Source of the DNA: Salipiger abyssi
GTDB taxonomy: Bacteria; Pseudomonadota; Alphaproteobacteria; Rhodobacterales; Rhodobacteraceae
NCBI RefSeq assembly: GCF_017311415.1
Contig: NZ_JAEKIS010000004.1
Span: 62,001-126,000, forward strand
Direction: 5' to 3'
DNA length: 64,000 nucleotides
Below the pieces are notes generated by a model, which was not told the origin of the DNA, ran no database searches, and was given only the letters and a program-made list of their open reading frames with translations. Positions 17,694-25,868 of the stretch are shown here, piece by piece (position 1 is the stretch's first letter; each line of letters opens with the position of its first letter). The translations under genes and the position numbers were made by a program.

Positions 17694-19202
17694 TTAGTTC
17701 CACGAGAAGTCGAAGAAGCGTACCAGCTCGTCATCGGTGGGGGTGAAGTCCATCTCCTGGCTCATCACGTAGTTCACGTTGTAGGTCCAGAGCGGCACCC
17801 AGTAGGCTTCGGTGGTGATCTTCTGAAGCGCCTTGGAATAGAGCGCCTTGCGCTCTTCTTTGTCGATGGTGGTGTCGGCGGTCTCGATCCAGTCGATCAC
17901 TTCGGGATCGCGCGCATCGTCCTGCGGGCCTTCGGTGAAGAATTCCGCGGTGATCGCCGAGGCGTCGGCCACTGAGTTCGACCCCCAGGTCAGGAAGGCC
18001 ATGGGAACCTCGCCCTTGCGGTGCTTTTCGCGCAGTGCCGCGTATTGCATGAAGTTGAGGTTGGTGGTGATGCCGACCTCATTGAGATACCCCATGATCG
18101 CCTCGGCATAGGGCCGGTTGCGATAGGCATAGAAGTCGATCTCGAACCCGTCGGGATAGCCAGCCTCGGCCAGCAGTTCCTTGGACTTCTCGGGATCGTA
18201 CTCGTAGCCGGTCACCGACTGGTCGCAGGCGAACTGCGCGGGCGAGCAGGCGGTGTCGATCACTTCCGACGAGCCCTTGACCAGCGCATCGACAATCGCC
18301 TGACGGTCGATGGCGTGATAGACCGCCTCGCGCACACGCTGGTCGGTCATCGGGCCCTCGCCCGAGCGACCAGCGGTGTCCATGGTGATGTAGCCCACGC
18401 GCATCGCCGGCGCGTTCACCACGGTATATTTGCCCATCGCTTCGAGCTTTTCGGCCTGATCGGCGGGCACGCCCCAGAGGAAGTCCAGCGTGCCGTTGAA
18501 GAACTCGGCGATCTGGGTGTTCACCTCGGGAATGGTGCGGATCTCGACATTGCCGACCCCGGCCATGCCTTTCGGCCCGTCGAAATAGTCGTCGTTGCGC
18601 TCCAGCGTGAAGCTCTTGCCCGGTTCCAGTTCGGCCAGCTTGAACGGGCCGGTGCCGATGGGTTTCAGGCCCATGCCGGTGGGGCCGACCTCGGCGTAAT
18701 ACTCATCGGGATACATGGCGACGGGGCCGGCGAGGAATTCCTCGGCAGCGGGGAAGGGCGCCGGGAGGATGATCCGCACGGTGTAATCGTCGATCTTTTC
18801 CGCGTGATCGATCCAGCCGACATTGGCCTTGTTCTTCACGCCGTTTTCCGGATCGGTCACGTAGTTGATCGTGTAGACCACGTCATCGGCGTTGAACGGT
18901 TCGCCATTGTGGAAGGTGACGCCTTCGCGCAGCGTCAGTTGGAGCGTAACGTCGTCGATCCAGGTCCAGTCGGTGGCCAGGTTGCCCTTGTACTCGCCGG
19001 TCTGCGGATCGCGGTAGAGAAGCCCGTCCCAGACCGCGTGATTGAGCAGCAGGCCTTCGCGTGCGGTGTTGAAATAGGTGTCCGCGGTCTCGAGCTCTTT
19101 GTTGAATGCCATCGACACGGTGTCGCTGGCTTTGTCCGCAAAAGCCGGGGCGGACAGGCAGGCGCACAGTGCGGTTCCAGAGAGAAGTTTCCATATTTTC
19201 AT
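17694..19202 (-). CDS. Extracellular solute-binding protein, family 5 (DppA/OppA type)
   Basis: A 502-residue periplasmic binding protein. The signal peptide begins MKIWKLLSGTALCACLSAPAFA, ending AFA-DK. Typical SBP_bac_5 blocks follow: GLLYRDPQTGEYKGNLATDW, LREGVTFHNGEPFNADDVV, and MTDQRVREAVYHAIDR. The frame extends upstream, but ATG at 19200-19202 has GGAG 9 bases before it and begins the signal peptide. As first gene of the operon it is next to the GntR-family operator. Such proteins bind peptides, glutathione or related solutes; the ligand is not determined. Confidence 0.9.
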   Translation of the reverse strand: MKIWKLLSGTALCACLSAPAFADKASDTVSMAFNKELETADTYFNTAREGLLLNHAVWDGLLYRDPQTGEYKGNLATDWTWIDDVTLQLTLREGVTFHNGEPFNADDVVYTINYVTDPENGVKNKANVGWIDHAEKIDDYTVRIILPAPFPAAEEFLAGPVAMYPDEYYAEVGPTGMGLKPIGTGPFKLAELEPGKSFTLERNDDYFDGPKGMAGVGNVEIRTIPEVNTQIAEFFNGTLDFLWGVPADQAEKLEAMGKYTVVNAPAMRVGYITMDTAGRSGEGPMTDQRVREAVYHAIDRQAIVDALVKGSSEVIDTACSPAQFACDQSVTGYEYDPEKSKELLAEAGYPDGFEIDFYAYRNRPYAEAIMGYLNEVGITTNLNFMQYAALREKHRKGEVPMAFLTWGSNSVADASAITAEFFTEGPQDDARDPEVIDWIETADTTIDKEERKALYSKALQKITTEAYWVPLWTYNVNYVMSQEMDFTPTDDELVRFFDFSWN

Positions 19203-19254
19203 GAGGTTAAGCTCCGAGTTGGTCGTTTTAAGGGTTGTATTCTGTCTTTTTATA

Positions 19255-19264
19255 TTGTATACAA
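19255..19264. promoter_or_regulatory. Candidate GntR/FCD operator TTGTATACAA
   Basis: A perfect 10-bp palindrome lies 52 bases upstream of the binding-protein ATG and 37 bases before the GntR-family GTG start, in the AT-rich divergent promoter. FCD-type GntR regulators commonly bind palindromes of the TTGTATACAA kind, so it is a strong candidate for control of both the operon and the regulator. Confidence 0.7.
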
Positions 19265-19300
19265 AAATCATGGATTGCATATCGTCAAGGGTTTTCCGCT

Positions 19301-19972
19301 GTGACCGATCATTTGAAGACCGCTGCCCGTATCTGCTCAATAATTGAGCAGCGTATCGCCTCCGGCGCTTATGAAGATGGCGACAAGCTAAGTGAGATGG
19401 CGTTGGCCGAGCAGCTCAAGGTGTCACGCACGCCGTTGCGCGAGGCGTTTCAGATGCTCGATTCCATCGGGCTGGTGACGCTGATTCCGCGCCGTGGGGC
19501 ATTTGTGAAACGCCCGACCATGACGCGGCTCGTTGAGATGTTCGAGGTGATGGCAGAGCTGGAAGCGTGGTGCGTGCGTCTGGCGACCAAGCGGATCACC
19601 GCGGCGCAGCGTCTCTATCTGCGGCAGGCGGCACAAGATTGCGACGCCGCTTTGCAGGCGGGTGCGCCGGATCGCTATTACGAGGCGAACAACCGGTTGC
19701 ACGGGATGATCTATGAGGCCTCGGGCAACCAGGTGCTGGCGGAAGAAACCCAGCGCATGCACCGGCGCCTGCGCCCGTTCCGGCGTCAGCAGCTCGATGT
19801 GAGCGGGCGTCTGGCGAAATCCATGAAAGAGCACGCCGATATTCTCGATGCGATGAATGCAGGCGATGCCGACCGCGCGGCGGATCTGATGCGCCTGCAC
19901 ATCAACACGCTGAGCTCGACCTATGACAGCTATCTGACCACGCTGGGAGAGCATGTTCGGGACAATGCCTGA
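19301..19972 (+). CDS. GntR-family transcriptional regulator with FCD domain
   Basis: A 223-residue regulator with an N-terminal winged helix (residues about 10-70; LAEQLKVSRTPLREAFQML) and a helical C-terminal FCD domain with metal-ligand candidates (RYYEANNRLHGMIYEASGN; KEHADILDAMNAGD). The frame is open from 19235, but the GTG at 19301 follows an AAGGG site and begins where family homology begins. Divergent from an 11-gene catabolic operon with a TTGTATACAA palindrome between them, it most likely represses that operon until a small carboxylate or amino-acid ligand binds. Confidence 0.88.
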   Translation: MTDHLKTAARICSIIEQRIASGAYEDGDKLSEMALAEQLKVSRTPLREAFQMLDSIGLVTLIPRRGAFVKRPTMTRLVEMFEVMAELEAWCVRLATKRITAAQRLYLRQAAQDCDAALQAGAPDRYYEANNRLHGMIYEASGNQVLAEETQRMHRRLRPFRRQQLDVSGRLAKSMKEHADILDAMNAGDADRAADLMRLHINTLSSTYDSYLTTLGEHVRDNA

Positions 19973-20019
19973 GCCGAGCCGTAGGGCGCGCGGGGCAGTT
20001 CGTTCGACAGGTTGCGCCG

Positions 20020-20440
20020 CTAGACGCGGTTCGTCCCGGGCCGCAGATCGCGCAGTGCTGCGAGAACGCGGTCATTCGCGGTTCGGTCTCCGATGGTGAT
20101 CCGTAGGGCCGGACGGTCGGACATCCGGAAACCGATGATCAGGATACCCTGGTCTTTCAGGGCCTCGATCCGGTCCAGGCCATCCTCTGGGCCAAGTAGC
20201 GCGATGAAATTCGCCGCCGTCTCCAGCGGCTCATAACCCGCCTCGGTCAAGGCCGCCCGCATCCGCGCGCTCTCGGAGAGCGGTTCCGCCGCCATGGCCC
20301 GCGAATAGGGCAGATCAGTCAGCGCGGCGAGCCCTGCAGCGAGCGACAGGCGCCCGAGGCTGAAATTCGAGCGCACCTTGTGCATGGCCGTGGCAAGTTC
20401 CGCGCTGTCCGCGCGGCCATAGCCCACCCGCGCCCCAGCC
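20020..20440 (-). pseudogene. C-terminal fragment of a class I/II aminotransferase (HisC-like)
   Basis: About 140 codons match only the small domain of a histidinol-phosphate aminotransferase: GARVGYG, MHKVRSNFSLGRLSLAAG, YEPLETAANFIALL, GILIIGFRMSDRPALRITIGD. The large domain, with the PLP lysine, is absent. Upstream the sequence passes into a LysR fragment in another frame. This is a remnant and cannot make an active transaminase. Confidence 0.7.
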
Positions 20441-20545
20441 TGTCCGCCGCCCGCGAGGTGCCGCGCTCCAGCATGAGCGCCTCGAAGACCTTCAGCAGGT
20501 TGAGGTCGAGATGTTTGTGGAGGGTCTTGTCTTGCGCCACGTCCC
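20441..20545 (-). pseudogene. N-terminal fragment of a LysR-family regulator
   Basis: About 35 codons encode the start of a LysR helix-turn-helix (LHKHLDLNLLKVFEALMLERGTSRAADRLG) that stops abruptly where the frame of the HisC-like remnant begins. The DNA reading helix and the whole effector domain are missing. The two pieces look joined by a deletion. Confidence 0.65.
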
Positions 20546-20660
20546 GTCCCCTTGCGTGCAGGCCCTTCGCGCCGACCCCGGGGCGGAGTTTATCCATCGC
20601 TTGCCCCTGTTCAAGGCGCCGCCAGTGCGCAGGGCGGTTGATCCCCGTACGCAAAAGATA

Positions 20661-20676
20661 TACATTCCTGAATGTA
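20661..20676. promoter_or_regulatory. Inverted repeat upstream of the toxin-antitoxin module
   Basis: TACATTC-CT-GAATGTA is a perfect 7-2-7 inverted repeat 22 bases before the antitoxin start. It overlaps the expected promoter zone. AbrB-type antitoxins autoregulate through such repeats, so it is the likely operator. Confidence 0.6.
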
Positions 20677-20698
20677 GATCATTCCGAAAGGGCGCAAG

Positions 20699-20926
20699 AT
20701 GCAGGTTTCCAGATGGGGCAATTCGCTGGCCGTGCGCCTGCCTGCGGATCTCGTGCGCGCGCTGGATCTGAAAGAGGGCGACCGGATCGAGCTGCACGCG
20801 GATGCTCAGGGTCTGGCCGTGTCGCGCCAGCCCCGTGCAGACGAGATCCTCGCCGGCCTGCGGCGGTTCCGGGGGCGTCTGCCCGAGGGCGCGCAGCTGA
20901 GCCGCGACGCCGCGCATGAGCGCTGA
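20699..20926 (+). CDS. AbrB/MazE-fold antitoxin
   Basis: A 75-residue protein with the SpoVT/AbrB DNA-binding fold: MQVSRWGNSLAVRLPADLV, then DLKEGDRIEL, then a charged C-terminal tail that should wrap the toxin. An AAGGG site lies before the ATG. It overlaps the downstream PIN-domain gene by 11 bases, the standard antitoxin-toxin arrangement. It should neutralise the toxin and repress the module through the inverted repeat just upstream. Paired with a PIN toxin it is best called a VapB-like antitoxin of the AbrB class. Confidence 0.85.
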   Translation: MQVSRWGNSLAVRLPADLVRALDLKEGDRIELHADAQGLAVSRQPRADEILAGLRRFRGRLPEGAQLSRDAAHER

Positions 20927-21329
20927 GTTCTTCGACACCAATATCATCCTCTACCTGCTGAGCGACGGCCCCAAGGCCGATATCGCCGAGCGCCTGCTGG
21001 CGCGCGGCGGCACGATCAGCGTGCAGGTACTGAACGAGGCGCTGGTCAACTGCCGCCGCAAGGCCGGGATGAGCTGGGACGAGGCGGGCGCCTTTCTCGG
21101 GGCGATCCGGGGTCTTTGCGATGTGCTCCCGCTGACCGAAGACACTCACGATATCGGGCGGGCCCTGTCGGAGCGCTATGGCTTTTCCGTCTATGACGGC
21201 ATGATCGTCGGCGCGGCCCTGTCGTCGGGCTGCACCCTGCTCTGGTCGGAAGACATGCATAACGGGCTGCTGGTCGAGGGGCGGTTACGTATCCGCAATC
21301 CCTTTGCAGACGCGCAGCCGCCGACCTGA
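20916..21329 (+). CDS. PIN-domain ribonuclease toxin (VapC-like)
   Basis: A 137-residue PIN-domain protein. The acidic metal-binding residues are visible: D7 in FFDTNIILY, E41 in QVLNEALVN, D94 in YDGMIVGAA, and D113 in LLWSEDMHNG. VapC toxins cut tRNA or rRNA when free of antitoxin. It overlaps its antitoxin gene and ends 3 bases before the convergent pepT gene. All catalytic residues are intact, so the toxin should be functional. The target RNA cannot be predicted. Confidence 0.87.
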   Translation: MSAEFFDTNIILYLLSDGPKADIAERLLARGGTISVQVLNEALVNCRRKAGMSWDEAGAFLGAIRGLCDVLPLTEDTHDIGRALSERYGFSVYDGMIVGAALSSGCTLLWSEDMHNGLLVEGRLRIRNPFADAQPPT

Positions 21330-21332
21330 CCG

Positions 21333-22574
21333 TTACTCCTTGCCCGCCGCCAGCTCGACCAGCGTCAGGCAAAGATTGGTGGCCATCGCCATATCCTGCA
21401 CCGAAATCCACTCCAGCGGACCGTGGAAGTTCTGCATGCCGGTGAAGAGGTTCGGCGTCGGCACACCCATCTCGGTCAGCCGCGAACCGTCGGTACCGCC
21501 CCGGATCGGCACCGAAACCGGCTCCACCCCGATCTTGCGGCAGGCGTCGCGGGCGAGGTTCACCGGGGTCATGTCCTCTTCGAGCCAGTAGCGCATATTG
21601 CGGTATTGCGGCGTGATCTCGCAGGTGATCGTGGCGCGCGGCTCGGTCGACTGCACCGCCGCGCAGATTCGGCGCAGCATTTCGCCCTTTTCCGCCAGCC
21701 CCTCGCGCTCGAAATCGCGCAGGATCAGCTTGAGCCGCATCTGCGAGGAGCCGCCGGTCATGTCGGTGACATGAACGAAGCCCTCGGTGCCGTCGGTCGT
21801 CTCGGGCGACATGGTGGCCTGCGGCAGCAGATCCACGATCTTGGCCGCGAGATGGATGGCGTTCACCATCTTGCCCTTGGCAAAGCCCGGATGGATCGAC
21901 ACGCCGGTGACGGTGATCTCGGCCCCGTCCGCCGAGAAGGTCTCGTATTCGATCTCGCCCACGCGGCCGCCGTCGAACGTATAGGCAAAGGCGACGCCAA
22001 GGTCTTCGGGCAGCGCCTTGTCCACACCGCGCCCGATCTCCTCGTCCGGGGTAAAGGCGATGCGGATCGGCCCGTGCGGGATTTCGGGATGCGCCAGCAG
22101 ATGGTGCGCGGCGGCCATGACGATGGCCACCCCGGCCTTGTCATCGGCGCCCAGCAGCGTGGTGCCAGAGGCGGTGACAAGGTCATGTCCCTGCTTCTCG
22201 GCGAGATAGGGATACTCCTTGGGCGACAAGACCAGCGCGGCATCGTCGGGAAAACTGATGTCCCCGCCGTTATAGCCGCGCACCACGCGCGGCTTGACGC
22301 CGCTCGCGTTGAACTGCGGCGCGGTATCCACATGCGCCAGCAGGCCGATGGTCGGGCCCTCGGCGGTGCCGGGGATCGTCGCCAGCACCGCGCCATACTC
22401 GGTCAGTTGCACATCCTCGGCGCCGATCTCAGCAAGCTCCGTCTCCAGCAGGCGCAGCATGCCGAACTGCACCTCGGTGCTGGGCGCGCTGGGGGAGTCG
22501 GCGTCGCTCTGGCTGTCGATGGCCGCATAGCGGACGAGACGATCTTCGAGTTCCTTGTCGAACGGGTTTTGCAT
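21333..22574 (-). CDS. pepT: Peptidase T (tripeptide aminopeptidase)
   Basis: A 413-residue M20B metallopeptidase close in length to E. coli PepT (408). Zinc-site motifs are present: GLLAHVDTAPQ, LGADDKAGVA, the catalytic AFTPDEEIGRG, and the PIRGGTDGSRL block near the C-terminus. The enzyme removes the N-terminal residue from tripeptides in the cytoplasm. An ATG four codons upstream (22586) lacks a ribosome site, whereas the chosen ATG has GAGAGG before it. It stands upstream of nothing on its strand but follows the exported gamma-glutamyltransferase gene, possibly sharing a peptide-salvage role. Confidence 0.9.
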   Translation of the reverse strand: MQNPFDKELEDRLVRYAAIDSQSDADSPSAPSTEVQFGMLRLLETELAEIGAEDVQLTEYGAVLATIPGTAEGPTIGLLAHVDTAPQFNASGVKPRVVRGYNGGDISFPDDAALVLSPKEYPYLAEKQGHDLVTASGTTLLGADDKAGVAIVMAAAHHLLAHPEIPHGPIRIAFTPDEEIGRGVDKALPEDLGVAFAYTFDGGRVGEIEYETFSADGAEITVTGVSIHPGFAKGKMVNAIHLAAKIVDLLPQATMSPETTDGTEGFVHVTDMTGGSSQMRLKLILRDFEREGLAEKGEMLRRICAAVQSTEPRATITCEITPQYRNMRYWLEEDMTPVNLARDACRKIGVEPVSVPIRGGTDGSRLTEMGVPTPNLFTGMQNFHGPLEWISVQDMAMATNLCLTLVELAAGKE

Positions 22575-22649
22575 CGGGCCTCTCATCGTTTTGCGCAGAG
22601 AAGGGCGGGCGGGGCGCCGAGAGTCAAGCCTCGGCGCCTCAGGAGCGCG

Positions 22650-24443
22650 TTACTCTCCGAGCGCGATCCCCTCGCGGCGGGGATCGGCGCCGCCAAGCAA
22701 AGTCTCGCCAAGCGAGATCGCGTGAAGGCCCGAGTTCAGATCGCGGGTGCTGACCTCATATCCCAGCGCGCTGAGCGGCTCGGCCAGATCGGCGGCGGCG
22801 GTGCCCGCTTCCAGATCGTAGGTGCCGAAGCGGTTCACCAGATGCGGCATCGCGACGGCCTGCTGCACATCCATGCCCCAGTCGAGATGCGCGATGATGC
22901 CCTGCGCCACATAGCCGATGATGCGGCTGCCGCCCGGGCTGCCGATCACCAGCACCGGGGCGCCGTCCTTCAGCACGATGGTGGGCGCCATGGAGGAACG
23001 CGGCCGCTTGCCCGGTTCGACCCGGTTGGCGATGGGCACGCCGTCCGCATGGCTGCGGAAAGAGAAATCCGTCAGCTCGTTGTTGAGCAGGAAGCCATGG
23101 GTCATCAGCCGCGAGCCGAAGCCGTTCTCGATGGTCGTCGTCATCGACAGCGCGTTGCCCTCTGCATCGACAATCGAAATATGCGAGGTCGAGGGGAATT
23201 CGATGCTCTCATCGTCGGCGAGCAGCATCGCGTGATCCCATTCCGGCGCGCCGGGCGCGACTTCGGGCAGAGTGTCGTCGCCCGAGAGGAGCTTGGCGCG
23301 GTCCCGCAGATATTCCGGCGCGACCAGCCCCTTCACCGGCACCGGCACGAAATCGGTGTCGGCCATGTAGCGCCCGCGATCGGCGAAGGCGAGGCGCGAG
23401 GCATCGCCGATCAGCCGCCAGGCCTCGGGGCTCTGCGACCCCAGCGCGGCAAGGTCGTAGCTGTCGAGCATGCCCAGGATCTGCCCCACGGTCAGTGCGC
23501 CGGACGAGGGCGGACCCATGCCGCAGACATCGTGAGCGCGGTATTCGGCACAGACGGCGGGCCGCTCGATCACCCGGTAAAGCGCCAGATCGGCGGTCGA
23601 GAGCCGCCCCGGATTGCCCTCGGCACCGCGCACGGTGGCGACCAGATCCTCGGCGATCTCGCCAGTATAGAAGGCATCGGCCCCGCCGGCCGCGAGCTTG
23701 CGCAGGGTCTCTGCATAAGGCGCGTTGGTCAGCGTGTCGCCCGCCGCGATGGCGGTGCCGCCGGGAAAGAAATAGGCGGCAGTGTCGGGAAAGCGCTGGA
23801 GCCGCTCGGCGTCCTCCGCCACGAGCCCTGCAAGCCGGGGCGAGACGGAAAAGCCGCCCTCGGCCAGCCGGATGGCGTCGTCGAAAAGCCCCGCCCAATC
23901 GGCGCGGCCCCAGCGGCGATGCGCCTCTTCCAGCAGCATCGGCGTGCCTGGCGTGCCGACCGACAGCCCGCCAACCACCGCGTCGAAGAATTTCAGCGGC
24001 GCGCCTGTCTCGTCCTGAAACTGGCGCGGATCGGCATCGAGCGGCGCGGTTTCCCGCGCATCCAGCGTGGTGACCTTGCCGCTTGCCGCATCGTACCAGA
24101 CCAGAAAGGCACCGCCGCCCAGCCCGGAGGATTGCGGTTCGACCAGCCCCAGCACCGTCTGCACCGCCACCATCGCATCCGCCGCGCTGCCGCCCGCGCG
24201 CAGCACCTTGGCCCCGGCTTCGACCGCCAGCGGGTTGGCCGCCGCGATCATCCAGTTTTCCGCCGCGACCGGTGTTCCGGCGTCCTTGGCCGCCATCGCG
24301 GCCTGCGCCGCGTCCGAAAGACCCGAAAAGGCCGCGGCGGGATCGGTCTGCGCCTCGGGCGCGACCGCATCCGCCGCCTCCTGCGCCAGAGCGGGGAGGG
24401 CAAGAAGGCCCGCAATGGTTGCCAGACAGGTCAATCGTCTCAT
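22650..24443 (-). CDS. Exported gamma-glutamyltranspeptidase
   Basis: A 597-residue Ntn-hydrolase with signal peptide MRRLTCLATIAGLLALPALA, so it is periplasmic. The autoprocessing nucleophile is T419 in PSTSHISIVDAEGN; TTTIENGFGSRLM, LLNNELTDFSF and SSMAPTIVL follow as in classical GGT. It transfers or hydrolyses the gamma-glutamyl group of glutathione and related peptides. The frame is open to 24506, but ATG 24443 has GGGAG 8 bases before it and starts the signal peptide. The resulting dipeptides could feed peptidase T, whose gene lies just downstream. Confidence 0.88.
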   Translation of the reverse strand: MRRLTCLATIAGLLALPALAQEAADAVAPEAQTDPAAAFSGLSDAAQAAMAAKDAGTPVAAENWMIAAANPLAVEAGAKVLRAGGSAADAMVAVQTVLGLVEPQSSGLGGGAFLVWYDAASGKVTTLDARETAPLDADPRQFQDETGAPLKFFDAVVGGLSVGTPGTPMLLEEAHRRWGRADWAGLFDDAIRLAEGGFSVSPRLAGLVAEDAERLQRFPDTAAYFFPGGTAIAAGDTLTNAPYAETLRKLAAGGADAFYTGEIAEDLVATVRGAEGNPGRLSTADLALYRVIERPAVCAEYRAHDVCGMGPPSSGALTVGQILGMLDSYDLAALGSQSPEAWRLIGDASRLAFADRGRYMADTDFVPVPVKGLVAPEYLRDRAKLLSGDDTLPEVAPGAPEWDHAMLLADDESIEFPSTSHISIVDAEGNALSMTTTIENGFGSRLMTHGFLLNNELTDFSFRSHADGVPIANRVEPGKRPRSSMAPTIVLKDGAPVLVIGSPGGSRIIGYVAQGIIAHLDWGMDVQQAVAMPHLVNRFGTYDLEAGTAAADLAEPLSALGYEVSTRDLNSGLHAISLGETLLGGADPRREGIALGE

Positions 24444-24584
24444 GGCTGTTTCTCCCGGCGAACACAATTTTGACCTGAGCCTAGCACGGCAAAATATCGG
24501 GGTCATTCGTTCGCTGTGGAGAAAGGGGAGCGCGGCCCGTCTCTCGCCCCGCCGGTGCGGGGTTCATGAGCGTGCCGCTCCTCA

Positions 24585-24612
24585 GCCGCTGCGCCGACAG
24601 AGGCGCAGCGGC
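24585..24612. terminator. Strong hairpin downstream of the aldo/keto reductase gene
   Basis: A perfect 11-bp stem (gccgctgcgcc with ggcgcagcggc) closes a 6-base loop in the 207-bp gap between the GGT gene and the aldo/keto reductase gene. It lacks a clear U-run. It most likely ends or trims the reductase transcript. Confidence 0.45.
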
Positions 24613-24650
24613 ATTGTCAGAGTATCAGGGACAGCCCCAAGCGCTAGCGG

Positions 24651-25511
24651 TCACGCCTTTGCGTAGACCGGAAAGACGCTGGCGTCGCCGTAATCCTTGA
24701 TCGGCTCGATAGTCTTCAGCGCCTCGATATCGGCGTCGGAGATTTCAAACTCCACGGCGGCGTTGCTCTTCATGTGGTCCGGGTTGCCGGTTTTCGGCAG
24801 TGCCACCAGCCCGAGTTGCAGCACATAGCGGATGCAGAGCTGCGGCACGGTCACGCCGTATTTCTCGGCCATGGCGCCGATCTCGGCATTGTCGAGGATC
24901 TTGCCGTGGGCGATGGGCGAATAGGCCTCGACGGTTACCCCCTTGCTCTTGGCATAGTCGATCAGCTCGAACGGCGTGTTGCTGATATGGGCGAGGATCT
25001 GATCGACCATCGGCTTGATACGTGCGTTTTCGAGCAGGTTGTCGAGATCTTCCTTTTGGAAGTTCGACACGCCGATGGCGCGGATCTTGCCGGCGTCATA
25101 GGCCTCTTCCAGCGCCTTCCATGCCGCGAGATTGCCTTCGAAAAAGCGGTCGTCGCCGGAAAAATTCGCCCATGGCTGCGGGCTGTGGATGATCATCAGG
25201 TCGATATAGTCGAGCCCGAGGGTTTCGAGCGAGCCTTCGATGGCGGCCTTGGCGCCGTCGTAATCCTTGATCTCGGCGGCGAGCTTGGTTTGCAGGAACA
25301 GCTTGTCGCGGGCGATGCCGGAGGCGCGGATGCCTTCGCCGACGCCGCGCTCGTTGCCATAGGCCTGCGCGGTGTCGATATGGCGATAGCCGAGCCCGAT
25401 GGCCGCTTTCACGGCGTCTGCGGCCACGTCGTCTTCGATCATCCAGGTGCCGAGGCCGAGTTTCGGAATGTCGACGCCGTTCGAGAGGGTATATGTTTCG
25501 TTGTGGATCAT
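24651..25511 (-). CDS. Aldo/keto reductase
   Basis: A 286-residue AKR-family NADPH-dependent reductase. The catalytic tetrad is visible: Asp and Tyr in YRHIDTAQAYGNERGVG, Lys in FLQTKLAAE, and His in LMIIHSPQPW. The cofactor end shows IGVSNFQKEDL and LPKTGNPDHMKSN. It starts at ATG 25509-25511 with AAGG 7 bases before; longer open frame upstream is not used. Family members reduce aldehydes and ketones such as 2,5-diketo-D-gluconate or methylglyoxal. It is alone on its strand, so its physiological substrate is not inferable. Confidence 0.85.
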   Translation of the reverse strand: MIHNETYTLSNGVDIPKLGLGTWMIEDDVAADAVKAAIGLGYRHIDTAQAYGNERGVGEGIRASGIARDKLFLQTKLAAEIKDYDGAKAAIEGSLETLGLDYIDLMIIHSPQPWANFSGDDRFFEGNLAAWKALEEAYDAGKIRAIGVSNFQKEDLDNLLENARIKPMVDQILAHISNTPFELIDYAKSKGVTVEAYSPIAHGKILDNAEIGAMAEKYGVTVPQLCIRYVLQLGLVALPKTGNPDHMKSNAAVEFEISDADIEALKTIEPIKDYGDASVFPVYAKA

Positions 25512-25868
25512 CTGAGTGCCTTTCTTTTCCATGCGATCCGAGCCGGTTTCTTCCGTAGCTCGGTCAATCCTGTCGATCCGCACCGCAAGCGGGCGAAGGC
25601 GCGTGTGGCGCTTTCGCCGCCCGGTGTTTCGCAAAGGCGCGAAGGGCGGTATCGGTTCCATGTTCCGCATATAGGACCGTCGCGTGGACCGGATAATCCA
25701 AGCAGAGCGACATTCACCTATGAGCAAATTTCATGAAGGGCGTCGCGCCGGACGGATCGCCAACCTGCGCATTCCCGATCTGCCCTGTCCCTGCCCCAGC
25801 CGGCGGGGCGGGCAATGCCGGGACGTATGTGCGAAGATCTCGTCGAGCAGCGACAGGCCGGCGTCGCG
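25512..25868. other. Intergenic stretch upstream of the aldo/keto reductase gene
   Basis: This 357-bp gap holds no gene I can support. It contains a hairpin at 25592-25618 (11 pairs, one GU) that would lie in the 5' leader of the reductase gene. The small open frames here have no family signature. Confidence 0.4.

Noticed and set aside
19235-19300. Earlier start for the GntR gene
   Set aside because: It would place the operator inside the coding region and adds 22 residues unlike the family. GTG 19301 with AAGGG fits better.
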